This document shows, one piece after another, positions 1 through 8,592 of a stretch of DNA of 64,000 bases (position 1 is its first letter; each line of letters opens with the position of its first letter). A program made the translations under genes and the position numbers. Where the stretch lies: assembly GCF_001293525.1 (NCBI RefSeq), contig NZ_BBYR01000014.1:1-64000 (forward strand). Reading direction: 5' to 3'. A model generated the notes under the pieces. It did no database searches, was not told the origin of the DNA, and saw nothing but the letters and a program-made list of their open reading frames with translations. Origin of the DNA: Pseudideonella sakaiensis. Lineage in GTDB: Bacteria; Pseudomonadota; Gammaproteobacteria; Burkholderiales; Burkholderiaceae_C.

Positions 1-650
1 GAGGGGCTGTTCGGAGGGGATTTCTGACGTGCGACCTCGTGCAGGTCGCACGGTGGGGCGAATTCGGGCGGGTTCCGTCCCTAACCTGTTGATTTACTGA
101 TGATTTCTCAGGTCGCACCCGAGTTCGAACCGTGCGACCTCGGAACGTGCGACCTCGACGGCCGGCTCGGACTGCACGGCACCCCCAGGAAACTGGGCCC
201 TGTGGGGCGCCGTTCTCCCTCGTAGCACCCTATGCCGCGGCGCCTCGCCGATCGCGCCTCCTGGCGGCCCACAGCGGCCCGCTTCAGCCCATTCCTGCCC
301 GAACCGTAGCCCGGGATGTCCCATTCCGTGCCAAAGGTCCCGGAACGCGCCTCACCGGCGCCGCCCGCTGTAACTCCGCGCCCCGATTGAACTTTTCGCC
401 GGCCGCCCGGCCCTTCTGTCCCCGTGGGTGCGTGCCAAAACGATCAGTCCCCCACACACGCGCCGCGCGGGCGGCCTACTAAGATGCGGGGCCCCACCCA
501 GCCGAGGAGGCGGACCGTGCGCGCTGCATCCGATCGAGAACGGGACCCCTGCGGCCAGGCCCGGCGCCGCAGGGCGGCCCGGTGCGGCCGCTGCGCGCCG
601 GGCCGTCCCCCGGCGCGAATCAGGCCGCGCGCATCCCGGAGGATCGTGCG
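1..650. other. Gene-poor edge of the window
   Basis: I find no reading frame here with a recognisable protein or a convincing ribosome binding site; the open frames are low-complexity Arg/Pro/Ala translations expected from GC-rich DNA. The first 160 bases carry a cluster of a 9-bp repeat (separate entry). The rest shows no repeat, RNA gene or clear promoter. The patch at 80-115 is markedly more AT-rich than its surroundings, which may point to an old insertion boundary. Confidence 0.5.
29..155. repeat. Cluster of five copies of GTGCGACCT in both orientations
   Basis: The 9-mer GTGCGACCT occurs at 29-37, 132-140 and 147-155 on the plus strand, and as its reverse complement AGGTCGCAC at 43-51 and 110-118. 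Copies 29-37 and 43-51 form a perfect hairpin with a 5-nt loop. Copies 110-118 and 132-140 form a second inverted pair with a 13-nt loop. Most forward copies are followed by CG. It could be a regulator-binding array, a recombination or attachment scar, or a REP-like element. No adjacent gene in the window is close enough to choose. Confidence 0.6.
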
Positions 651-1250
651 TTGACTGCACTCCCCACCGCCGTGCCGCAGGCACTGGAGACCCCCCGCCT
701 TCGCCTCGTGCGCTGGCGCGACGAGCACCGCGCACCGTTCGCCGCGCTGAACGCCGACCCGGAGGTGATGCGCCACTTCCCGGCCGTGCTGACGCGCGAG
801 CAGTCGGACCGGGCGGTCGACCGGCTGGCGGAAGCGCATGCGCGGCGGGGCTTCACGTTCTGGGCCACGGAGCTGCGCGAGACGGGTGAGTTCATCGGCT
901 TCGTCGGCCTGCTGGTGCCGGCGCACGACCTGCCCTTCCAGCCCTGCGTGGAGATCGGCTGGCGGCTGGCGCGGGCGCACTGGGGCCGCGGCTATGCGAC
1001 CGAGGGCGCGCAGGCGGCGCTGGACCTGGCTTTCGGGCCGCTGGGCCTGGCCGAGGTGGTCTCGATGGCGGTGGTCGCGAACGCGCCGTCGCGCGCGGTG
1101 ATGGCGCGGCTCGGCATGCGCGACACCGGCCGCGACTTCGACCACCCGGCGGTGCCGGACGGGCCGCTGAAGCGCCACGTGCTGTATGCGATCGACCGCG
1201 CGGCGTGGGGCGCCAGCCGCCTGCACACGCCGAGGGGAGGGGAGTGTTGA
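651..1250 (+). CDS. GNAT-family N-acetyltransferase (RimJ/RimL-like)
   Basis: A protein of 199 residues with the layout of small GNAT acetyltransferases that move an acetyl group from acetyl-CoA to an amine, such as a protein N-terminus or small molecule. It opens with the typical ETPRLRLVRWRDEH strand, has a central EIGWRLARAHWGRGYATEG stretch that carries the acetyl-CoA pyrophosphate-binding R/Q-x-x-G-x-G/A loop, and ends with the family's NAPSRAVMARLGM helix. I chose the TTG at 651 because GGAGG lies at 638-642 with 8-nt spacing; the only upstream ATG (582) would add an unconserved Arg/Pro stretch. It stands alone, and the substrate cannot be told from sequence. Confidence 0.85.
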   Translation: MTALPTAVPQALETPRLRLVRWRDEHRAPFAALNADPEVMRHFPAVLTREQSDRAVDRLAEAHARRGFTFWATELRETGEFIGFVGLLVPAHDLPFQPCVEIGWRLARAHWGRGYATEGAQAALDLAFGPLGLAEVVSMAVVANAPSRAVMARLGMRDTGRDFDHPAVPDGPLKRHVLYAIDRAAWGASRLHTPRGGEC

Positions 1251-1415
1251 AGACGACGCACTCCACGGGCTCGAGCGCGGCCATGATCGGGTACTTCTCC
1301 GCCTGGTCCGCACGGCCATCAGGGCGTGCTCGTCGAGGCGGCCGTAGACGAAGTCGTGTCGGGTAGCGCTCGGCCTGCTCGGTGTGGAACGCCTGGGCGA
1401 GCTTTCGTCGACGCC
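1248..1415 (-). pseudogene. Frameshifted remnant of an unidentified gene
   Basis: Three protein-like pieces lie in different minus-strand frames in the right order: AFHTEQAERYP near 1392-1358, RHDFVYGRLDEHALMAV in a shifted frame, then DQAEKYPIMAALEPVECVVF near 1305-1250. Joined, they read like about 55 residues of an ordinary protein broken by two small indels. I do not recognise the family. The piece is flanked by the acetyltransferase and the parE-type gene, so it is probably a leftover of an earlier insertion or deletion. Chance coding-like sequence cannot be excluded. Confidence 0.35.
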
Positions 1416-1422
1416 CGCGCCT

Positions 1423-1734
1423 TCACCGCAGGCGCGCGGTCAGGCGGGCGACGATGTCCATGCGCTCATGGAGCACGGCCAGGATCAGGGCCGGCGCGCC
1501 CGGCCTGTGCATGCAGAAGATGCAGTGCTTGCCGCTCCAGACCATGCGAAGGCCCGGAAGGATGTCGTCGCGTGCCTTGAAGGGGCCATCACCGCTGGCC
1601 ATCCCTTGGGCGGCGTCTTCGAGCGCCTCGATGTAGAGGCGGCACTGCGCAGCCCCCCAGGTGCCGAGGGTGTAGCGGGTGATTTCGCGAAGGTCGGCGG
1701 CTGCGCCCGGACTGAGGACGTACGCGCGGCTCAC
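1423..1734 (-). CDS. ParE/RelE-family toxin
   Basis: A protein of 103 residues with the fold signature of ParE toxins: an N-terminal YVLSPGAAADLREITRYTLGTWG helix pair and a C-terminal beta-sheet with GLRMVWSGKHCIFCMHR and ILAVLHERMD. ParE-type toxins poison DNA gyrase; related RelE proteins cut mRNA on the ribosome, and the sequence does not fully decide between them. The start overlaps the 3' end of the antitoxin gene by 4 bp (1731-1734), the usual coupling in these pairs. Length is normal, so it is probably intact. In ParDE families expression is normally repressed by the toxin-antitoxin complex at the upstream operator. Confidence 0.85.
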   Translation of the reverse strand: MSRAYVLSPGAAADLREITRYTLGTWGAAQCRLYIEALEDAAQGMASGDGPFKARDDILPGLRMVWSGKHCIFCMHRPGAPALILAVLHERMDIVARLTARLR

Positions 1735-1985
1735 CCCCTGCCACCGGCGCGGATCACCTCATCCGCGATGTCGGTGACGCTGCGATCGACCACGCTGGCC
1801 GGGGTGCTGTCGCTCAGCCGCTGCGCCAGCAGGGCGCGCAGCTCGGCCATGGCGGCGTCGTCGCCGGCCTGGCCTGGAAATAGGCGCTCGAGCGCGTACG
1901 CCTTGATGGTCTTGCCCTGCAGCGCCGCGATCGCCTTCAGGCTCTGATGCTGCTGGTCGGTGATCTCGATGCTCAGTCGGCTCAT
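1731..1985 (-). CDS. ParD-like ribbon-helix-helix antitoxin
   Basis: A protein of 84 residues beginning MSRLSIEITDQQHQSLKAIA, which fits the beta-strand and first helix of a ribbon-helix-helix DNA-binding domain. The C-terminal half (about residues 40-84) is the acidic, flexible part that would wrap the toxin. A strong AAGGAG lies just upstream of the ATG at 1985. First gene of a two-gene operon with the ParE-type toxin, 4-bp overlap. The role is to neutralise the toxin and repress the operon. An inverted repeat 35 bp upstream (2020-2039) is the likely operator. Confidence 0.85.
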   Translation of the reverse strand: MSRLSIEITDQQHQSLKAIAALQGKTIKAYALERLFPGQAGDDAAMAELRALLAQRLSDSTPASVVDRSVTDIADEVIRAGGRG

Positions 1986-2019
1986 GGATGATCTCCTTCT
2001 TCGCTACATTACCACAAAT

Positions 2020-2039
2020 GTTCATATGTGCTTATGAAC
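2020..2039 (-). promoter_or_regulatory. Probable ParD operator (inverted repeat)
   Basis: GTTCATA and TATGAAC arms, each 7 bp, are separated by 6 bp in an AT-rich island (about 2000-2040) just upstream of the antitoxin gene. Ribbon-helix-helix antitoxins usually bind such palindromes to autoregulate. A TAATGT sequence between this site and the start codon could be the -10 element. The assignment to ParD is inferred from position. Confidence 0.55.
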
Positions 2040-2104
2040 GTCCCCTGCGCGCATGCCATCATGCTGTCCGCCAACTGGCACCGGATGACCACTCAGGAGG
2101 CCTG

Positions 2105-2593
2105 ATGCCCCACCTCGTCGAACGGCCCGAGGCGCTGCGCCGAGGCGTGGCCGCGCTGGGGCTCGCGCTCGCGCTCGCGCTGGCCGGCTCGGCGGGCGCC
2201 GCGTCGCCGAGTGCCGCCCGTCCGGCCGTGACGGGCCCGGCCGCCTCCCGCCCCGCCGCCGTTCCCGGCCCGGCCACCGACGCGCCCGCGGCCGCGGCCG
2301 CGGCCGACTGGTCGGTCATCGGCCGGCAGGGGCTGGTGCGCTATGTCCTGGTGCCGGCCGCCGCGGTGGCCGATGCAGCGGCCTACCGCGTCCAGATCGA
2401 GCGGCTGTGCGAGCCGGAGCGCACCTGCTTCCTGAACTTCTACGCCAACCCGGCCGGCGCGCCGCTGGCCGTGCCGCTGCCCGATGCGATCGAGCGCGAG
2501 GCCACGGCCACCTTTCGGCGCTCGTCGAAGAACGGCGTCGAGCGCTTCCAGTGGCGCTGCCGGCTGCAGCCGGTCGCCGCGGACTGCTTCTAG
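2105..2593 (+). CDS. Small exported protein of unknown function
   Basis: A protein of 162 residues that I do not recognise. Residues 1-33 look like a signal peptide (charged start MPHLVERPEALRR, then GVAALGLALALALAGSAGA). Residues 34-65 are a low-complexity Ala/Pro linker, and residues 66-162 form the conserved-looking part with four cysteines (LCEPERTC, WRCRLQ, and the near C-terminal ADCF), suggesting a disulfide-stabilised periplasmic domain. The start was chosen by AGGAGG at 2095-2100, spaced 4 nt from the ATG. An in-frame ATG at 1988 would run through the toxin-antitoxin operator and is unlikely. It stands alone. Confidence 0.65.
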   Translation: MPHLVERPEALRRGVAALGLALALALAGSAGAASPSAARPAVTGPAASRPAAVPGPATDAPAAAAAADWSVIGRQGLVRYVLVPAAAVADAAAYRVQIERLCEPERTCFLNFYANPAGAPLAVPLPDAIEREATATFRRSSKNGVERFQWRCRLQPVAADCF

Positions 2594-2679
2594 ACGCCGC
2601 GGGACGGTGCCCGAGGCGGTCTGGACGCCCCGGGGCCGCCTGGCGGTCGCTGCGGACGACCCCGGAGCCCGCCCGCCGC

Positions 2680-3285
2680 TCAGCCGCCGCTCGCGGCCGG
2701 CCCCACGCGGCCCTCGAAGATGGACCCGGCCAGCGGCCGGCGCCCGTTCGGCGCCTCGCGGGCCTGCAGCGCGTCCGGCAGCACCGACTTGTCGCCGCGC
2801 CGGCCGATCGCGACCACGGCCTGTGGCTCGAGGGTCTCGGGCAGGCCGAGCGACTGCCGCGCACGCTCGCGGTCGAAGCCGCCCATCGCGTGCGCATCCC
2901 AGCCGGCGAGCCGGGCCTGCAGCGCGAGGTAGCCCCACGCGGCGCCGGCGTCGAAGGCGTGGCTGCGCAGCGGCTCGGGCGCGTCCTTGCCGGGCGGCGT
3001 CCAGTGGGTGCTGGAGAGCACCACGACGAGCGCGCCCGCCTGCCGGGCCCAGCCCTGGTTGGTGGCGCTCAAGGTGTCGAAGACCGGGCCCCAAGCGGGC
3101 GTGTCGCGGTGCGCATAGACGAAGCGCCAGGGCTGCGAGTTGAAGGCCGAGGGTGCCCAGCGGGCCGCCTCCAGCAGCGTGAGCAGGGTCTCGGCGGGCA
3201 GGGCTTCGCCGGTGAAGGCGCGCGGGGACCAGCGGTCCAGGAACTGGCGGTCGATCGGGTGGTCGGCGGTGCGGGGGGTGGTCAC
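2680..3285 (-). CDS. Nitroreductase-family flavoprotein
   Basis: A protein of 201 residues typical of the FMN-dependent nitroreductase family, which reduces nitro groups, quinones or similar acceptors using NAD(P)H. Family features include an N-terminal FMN-phosphate-binding RWSPRAFTGE, the LLEAARWAPSAFNSQPWRFV motif, AWGYLALQARLAGWDAHAMGG in the middle, and AVVAIGRRGDK near the end. The GTG at 3285 is the first start that leaves the family N-terminus intact; there is no clear Shine-Dalgarno. It diverges from the sigma-54 activator with 255 bp between them, so a shared regulatory region is possible. The physiological substrate is unknown. Confidence 0.85.
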   Translation of the reverse strand: MTTPRTADHPIDRQFLDRWSPRAFTGEALPAETLLTLLEAARWAPSAFNSQPWRFVYAHRDTPAWGPVFDTLSATNQGWARQAGALVVVLSSTHWTPPGKDAPEPLRSHAFDAGAAWGYLALQARLAGWDAHAMGGFDRERARQSLGLPETLEPQAVVAIGRRGDKSVLPDALQAREAPNGRRPLAGSIFEGRVGPAASGG

Positions 3286-3540
3286 GGCGGAGGGGGCTCG
3301 GGTGGACGGTGAGGGGGGTGGGCGCTGCCGGCCTGCGGGATGGCCTGGCGCGGCGCTGCCCTGCGGGCGCGCGGCCGGGGCGGCGCGGGGCCTGGGGCCG
3401 GAGCATGCCCGTTTCCGCGCGATCGCGCCGGCGGGTGGGCCGGCTACCATCGCCGTCCGCGGCCCGCCCGTCCGGCGGCGGCCGTCCGCCGACCCCGGAG
3501 CCCTGCCATTCCCACCCCGCTGCCCGCCGATGCCGACGCG

Positions 3541-5181
<1,641 letters not shown>

Positions 5182-5358
5182 CGGCGCGCCGCGGCCCGCC
5201 GGGGCCCCGGACCTCCCCCCGACGGAGGACGAAAGGGCTCAAGACCACCGGCGCGCGGCCGATACGCACGTCGTCCCCGGAAAGAGGCGGCCCGCCGGGC
5301 CCCCGGCCCCCAGGACCTGCCTGCCCAGCCGAATCCGCCCCGCCGCCGGGCGACCGCG

Positions 5359-6897
5359 ATGAACCCCCGCCACACCGAACGCCGCATCATCTACAGCCTG
5401 GTCGTCGTGCTGATCGCGATCCAGCTGGCGATCTACCTCGTGCTGCGGGTGAACAACGAGCGCATCGCGCGTGCCTCGCTCGGTGCCGCGCTGCAGACCG
5501 GCGCCCACGTGACGCGCAGCCTGCTCGAGACCCGGCAGCGCCAGCTCGACGAGTCGACGCGGGTGCTGGCCGGGGACTTCGGCCTGCGCGAGGCGATCGC
5601 CACCGGCGACCGGCCGACCGTGTCCTCGATGCTGGACAACCACGAGAAGCGCGCCCAGGGCCTCTTCATCGCGGTGCACGACCTCGGCCAGCGCCTGCTC
5701 GCGAAGTCGACCAATCTGCCGGTGGGCCAGCGGCTGGACGCGCTGGCCGATGGCGGCGCCCGCGCCGGCCAGGGCCTGCCGATCCACATGGCCGCGCTGG
5801 ACCGCGCGGGCGAGACCCTGTTCCACCTGTCGGTGGCCGAGGTGCGCGCGCCGCAGCAGCTGGCGTGGATCTCGATGGGCTTTGCGATCGACACCGCCTT
5901 CGCGGAGGAGCTGTCGCGGCTGACCGACATGCAGTTCCTCTTCCTGGCGCGCGACCAGCAGGGCGCCTGGCGGCTGCACGGCAGCACGCTGCCCGGCCCG
6001 ATCACCGCGGCGGCGATCGCGTCGCTGCGCGAGGCCCACGGCGCGGACCTGCTGCGCGAGGCCTGGACGGTCGACGGCCCCGACGACAGCTACCTGCTCA
6101 GCGTGCTGCCGCTGTCGGCGCGCGGCGGCGCCGAGGTGGTGGCGGTGATGGGCCGCTCGCTCGACCAGGCGATGGCCCCGATGCGCGAGGTCGAGCGGGC
6201 GCTGCTGCTGCTGCTGGCTGCCAGCCTGGTGGTGGCCGGCGGCGCGGTCTACGTCGTCACGCGCCGGCTGGTCGCGCCGATCAACGAGTCGGCCCACCGC
6301 GACACGCTGACCGGCCTGGTGAACCGGCGCTACTTCGACGCCGCGCTGAGGCTGGCGCTCGAGGAGGCCGCGCGGCGGCGCGGGCGGCCGCTGGCGCTGC
6401 TGATGCTGGACCTGAACAAGTTCAAGGCGATCAACGACGGCCTCGGCCACGCCGCCGGCGACGAGGTGCTGCAGATCGTCGCGCGCCGGCTGCAACAGGT
6501 GGTGCGGGCCTCCGACACCGTGGCCCGCCTCGGCGGCGACGAGTTCGCGGTGCTGCTGCCCGGCATGGGCCGCGCCGCCGTGACGCCGCTGCTGGACAAG
6601 CTGGTCGCGGCGATCTGCGAGCCCTTCCCGCTGGAAGGGCGCACGATGTCGGTGGGCACCAGCGTCGGCGTGGCGATCGCCCCCGACGACGGCACGCGGC
6701 CGGAGGCGCTGATGCACCGGGCCGACCAGGCGATGTACCGCGCCAAGACGGGGGGCGGTGCCGCCTACGCCTTCCACGAGGCGGGCGACAGCGAGCTGAC
6801 CGAGGACCTGGCGGCCCTGCTGAACCGGCCGGACGCCCCGGGCCCCGGCGACGCGGCGGTGGGCGTGCGCGGGCCGCTGGCGAGCGGGATGTCCTGA
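5359..6897 (+). CDS. Membrane-bound diguanylate cyclase with a periplasmic sensor
   Basis: A protein of 512 residues that would make cyclic di-GMP from two GTP. Transmembrane helix 1 spans about residues 11-31, a periplasmic Cache-like sensor domain about 35-275, and transmembrane helix 2 about 281-301. The cytoplasmic GGDEF domain (about 310-475) has an intact active site LGGDEFAVLLP (GGDEF at 392-396). The inhibitory site RASD lies at 383-386, exactly five residues ahead, so product inhibition is expected. DTLTGLVNRRYFD marks the domain start. It lies between the sigma-54 activator and the Liv-type operon on the same strand, 177 bp after the activator; it could be a separate unit. The ligand of the sensor is unknown. 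Confidence 0.92.
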   Translation: MNPRHTERRIIYSLVVVLIAIQLAIYLVLRVNNERIARASLGAALQTGAHVTRSLLETRQRQLDESTRVLAGDFGLREAIATGDRPTVSSMLDNHEKRAQGLFIAVHDLGQRLLAKSTNLPVGQRLDALADGGARAGQGLPIHMAALDRAGETLFHLSVAEVRAPQQLAWISMGFAIDTAFAEELSRLTDMQFLFLARDQQGAWRLHGSTLPGPITAAAIASLREAHGADLLREAWTVDGPDDSYLLSVLPLSARGGAEVVAVMGRSLDQAMAPMREVERALLLLLAASLVVAGGAVYVVTRRLVAPINESAHRDTLTGLVNRRYFDAALRLALEEAARRRGRPLALLMLDLNKFKAINDGLGHAAGDEVLQIVARRLQQVVRASDTVARLGGDEFAVLLPGMGRAAVTPLLDKLVAAICEPFPLEGRTMSVGTSVGVAIAPDDGTRPEALMHRADQAMYRAKTGGGAAYAFHEAGDSELTEDLAALLNRPDAPGPGDAAVGVRGPLASGMS

Positions 6898-6950
6898 GGC
6901 TGCCGGGCGGGGCCGCCGGACCGGCGGTGGCTTGACTGGAAGGCAGACAG

Positions 6951-7012
6951 TGTCCGGAGATCGAACGATCGATCTCGGCCGATTCGCCGTTCGGCTGTCT
7001 TCGATCTGGACA
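6951..7012 (+). promoter_or_regulatory. Candidate enhancer sites for the sigma-54 activator
   Basis: GAGATCGA and TCGATCTC form an 8-bp inverted repeat with a 4-bp spacer at 6957-6976. A wider pair, TGTCCGGAGATCGA (6951-6964) and TCGATCTGGACA (7001-7012), repeats the same half-site in opposite orientation with a 2-bp gap. They lie about 65-125 bp upstream of the -24/-12 promoter, the usual place for activator dimers. Binding by the product of 3541-5181 is inferred. Confidence 0.5.
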
Positions 7013-7075
7013 TATGGACCCATTTCAGGCGCTGTCTGACGCCAAATCCCAGGGTTTGCCCTGATCTGGTGCGCG

Positions 7076-7090
7076 TGGCACGTCGATTGC
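7076..7090 (+). promoter_or_regulatory. Sigma-54 (-24/-12) promoter
   Basis: TGGCACGTCGATTGC gives TGGCAC, five bases, TTGC, an exact match to the core consensus with the required spacing. Counting from the GC, transcription should start near 7102, leaving a leader of about 40 nt before the binding-protein gene at 7142. A sigma-54 activator is encoded 1.9 kb upstream on the same strand, and inverted repeats suited to enhancer binding lie at 6951-7012. Confidence 0.85.
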
Positions 7091-7141
7091 GACAAGGCGA
7101 CCCATGGGGCCCCGTCCGAGGGCCGTCCGGAGACCCTGCGC

Positions 7142-8341
7142 ATGACCCCCACCCGCCGCCGCACCGTCGCCTTCGGCGCCCTCGCCACCGCCGCGCTCGC
7201 GGCCCTGCCCGGCCTCGCGCTGGCGCAGGCCAAGGAGATCCGCATCGCCCACGTGCACAGCCTGACCGGCCCGCTGGAGGCCTACGGCAAGCAGACGCGC
7301 GTCGGCTTCCAGCTCGGGCTGCAGTACGCCACCGGCGGCACGATGATGGTCGGCGGCAAGAAGCTGGTCGTGATCGAGAAGGACGACCAGGGCAAGCCCG
7401 ACGTGGGCAAGAGCCTGCTGGCCGCCGCCTTCGGCGACGACAAGGCCGACATCGCCGTCGGCCCGACCGCCAGCGGCGTCGCGCTGGCGATGCTGCCGGT
7501 GGCCGAGGAGTACAAGAAGATCCTCGTCGTCGAACCGGCCGTGGCCGACTCGATCACCGGCGAGAAGTGGAACAAGTACATCTTCCGCACCGGCCGCAAC
7601 AGCAGCCAGGACGCGATCTCCAATGCCGTCGCGCTCGACAAGCCCGGCGTGACGATCGCCACGCTGGCCCAGGACAACGCCTTCGGCCGCGACGGCGTGA
7701 AGGCCTTCCGCGAGGCCGTGAAGACGGCCAAGCTGGCGCACGAGGAGTACCTGCCGCCGGCCACCACCGACTTCACCGCCGGGGCGCAGCGCCTGATCGA
7801 CAAGCTGAAGGACCAGCCCGGCCGCAAGGTGATCTGGATCGTCTGGGCCGGCGCCGGCAACCCCTTCAAGATCACCGACCTCGACCTCAAGCGCTACGGC
7901 ATCGAGATCGCCACCGGCGGCAACATCCTGCCGGCGATGGCGGCCTACAAGCAGCTGCCGGGCATGGAGGGCGCGACCTACTACTACTTCGGCATCCCGA
8001 AGAACCCGGTCAACGAGGCGCTGGTCGCGCAGCACTACCGCGAGTACAAGACGCCGCCGGACTTCTTCACCGCCGGCGGCTTCAGCGCGGCGATGGCGGT
8101 GGTCACGGCGCTCAAGAAGACCAACGGCGACACCAACACCGACAAGCTCATCCAGACCATGGAGGGCATGAGCTTCGAGACGCCGAAGGGCACGATGACC
8201 TTCCGCAAGGAAGACCACCAGGCGATGCAGAGCATGTACCACTTCCGCATCAAGGTGGACCCGGCCTTCGCGTGGGGCGTGCCGGAGCTGGTGCGCGAGA
8301 TCAAGGCTTCCGAGATGAACGTGCCCATTCGGAACCGTTGA
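7142..8341 (+). CDS. Liv-type ABC transporter periplasmic binding protein
   Basis: A protein of 399 residues of the branched-chain amino acid/amide binding-protein family (periplasmic binding fold type I). The signal peptide covers about residues 1-29 (TPTRRRTVAFGALATAALAA then ALAQA). The mature part starts KEIRIAHVHSLTGPLEAYGKQ, the family's typical opening. It captures the substrate in the periplasm and hands it to the permease pair encoded downstream. The ligand is not certain: the family binds amino acids, amides, urea, aromatic acids and other carboxylates. The coupled 3-hydroxybutyrate-oligomer hydrolase makes hydroxyacids a reasonable guess. First gene of the operon, behind the sigma-54 promoter; separated from livG by a structured repeat. 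Confidence 0.88.
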   Translation: MTPTRRRTVAFGALATAALAALPGLALAQAKEIRIAHVHSLTGPLEAYGKQTRVGFQLGLQYATGGTMMVGGKKLVVIEKDDQGKPDVGKSLLAAAFGDDKADIAVGPTASGVALAMLPVAEEYKKILVVEPAVADSITGEKWNKYIFRTGRNSSQDAISNAVALDKPGVTIATLAQDNAFGRDGVKAFREAVKTAKLAHEEYLPPATTDFTAGAQRLIDKLKDQPGRKVIWIVWAGAGNPFKITDLDLKRYGIEIATGGNILPAMAAYKQLPGMEGATYYYFGIPKNPVNEALVAQHYREYKTPPDFFTAGGFSAAMAVVTALKKTNGDTNTDKLIQTMEGMSFETPKGTMTFRKEDHQAMQSMYHFRIKVDPAFAWGVPELVREIKASEMNVPIRNR

Positions 8342-8540
8342 CCCCCCCCCGGAGCGGCTCACGCCGCTCCCCCCCAGGGGGGCGCCACGGCTGGCCCGGC
8401 AAAGCCGGATCCCGCGTGGCTGCTGGGTCCCCCCCGGAGCGGCTCACGCCGCTCCCCCCAGGGGGCGCCACGGCGGGCCCGGCAAAGCCGGATCCCGCGT
8501 GGCTGCTTGGGGGGCGCTTTGCGCCTTCGGCGCTTGGTTG
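8342..8540 (+). repeat. Tandem pair of an 85-bp hairpin-rich intergenic repeat
   Basis: Two copies with an 85-bp period start at 8342 and 8427. Each holds a perfect GGAGCGGC/GCCGCTCC hairpin (8351-8370 and 8436-8455), a C5-6/G5-6 hairpin, a CCGGC-AAA-GCCGG hairpin, and the tail CGCGTGGCTGCT; a GCGC-rich tail follows to 8540. It begins on the base after the stop codon of the binding-protein gene. A related single copy lies at 23303-23396 behind the other binding-protein gene, in the same orientation relative to transcription. Likely roles are mRNA 3'-end protection or partial termination, giving more binding protein than membrane components. Confidence 0.8.
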
Positions 8541-8542
8541 TC

Positions 8543-8592
8543 GGGGGCGGGTGGGGGGGTGGTGGTGGCGGGTTTGGGAGGGGTGGACGGGG
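8543..8592 (+). promoter_or_regulatory. G-quadruplex-prone tract covering the livG ribosome site
   Basis: Within 50 bases directly before the livG start there are at least six runs of three or more G with very short loops (8543-8547, 8549-8551, 8553-8559, 8570-8572, 8576-8578, 8580-8583) and a final GGGG at 8589-8592. In the mRNA this could fold into a quadruplex that hides the ribosome binding site. No regulator is known; function is inference. Confidence 0.45.

Noticed and set aside
123-130. GTTCGAAC resembling a tRNA T-loop
   Set aside because: No acceptor stem, anticodon arm or CCA end can be built around it on either strand.
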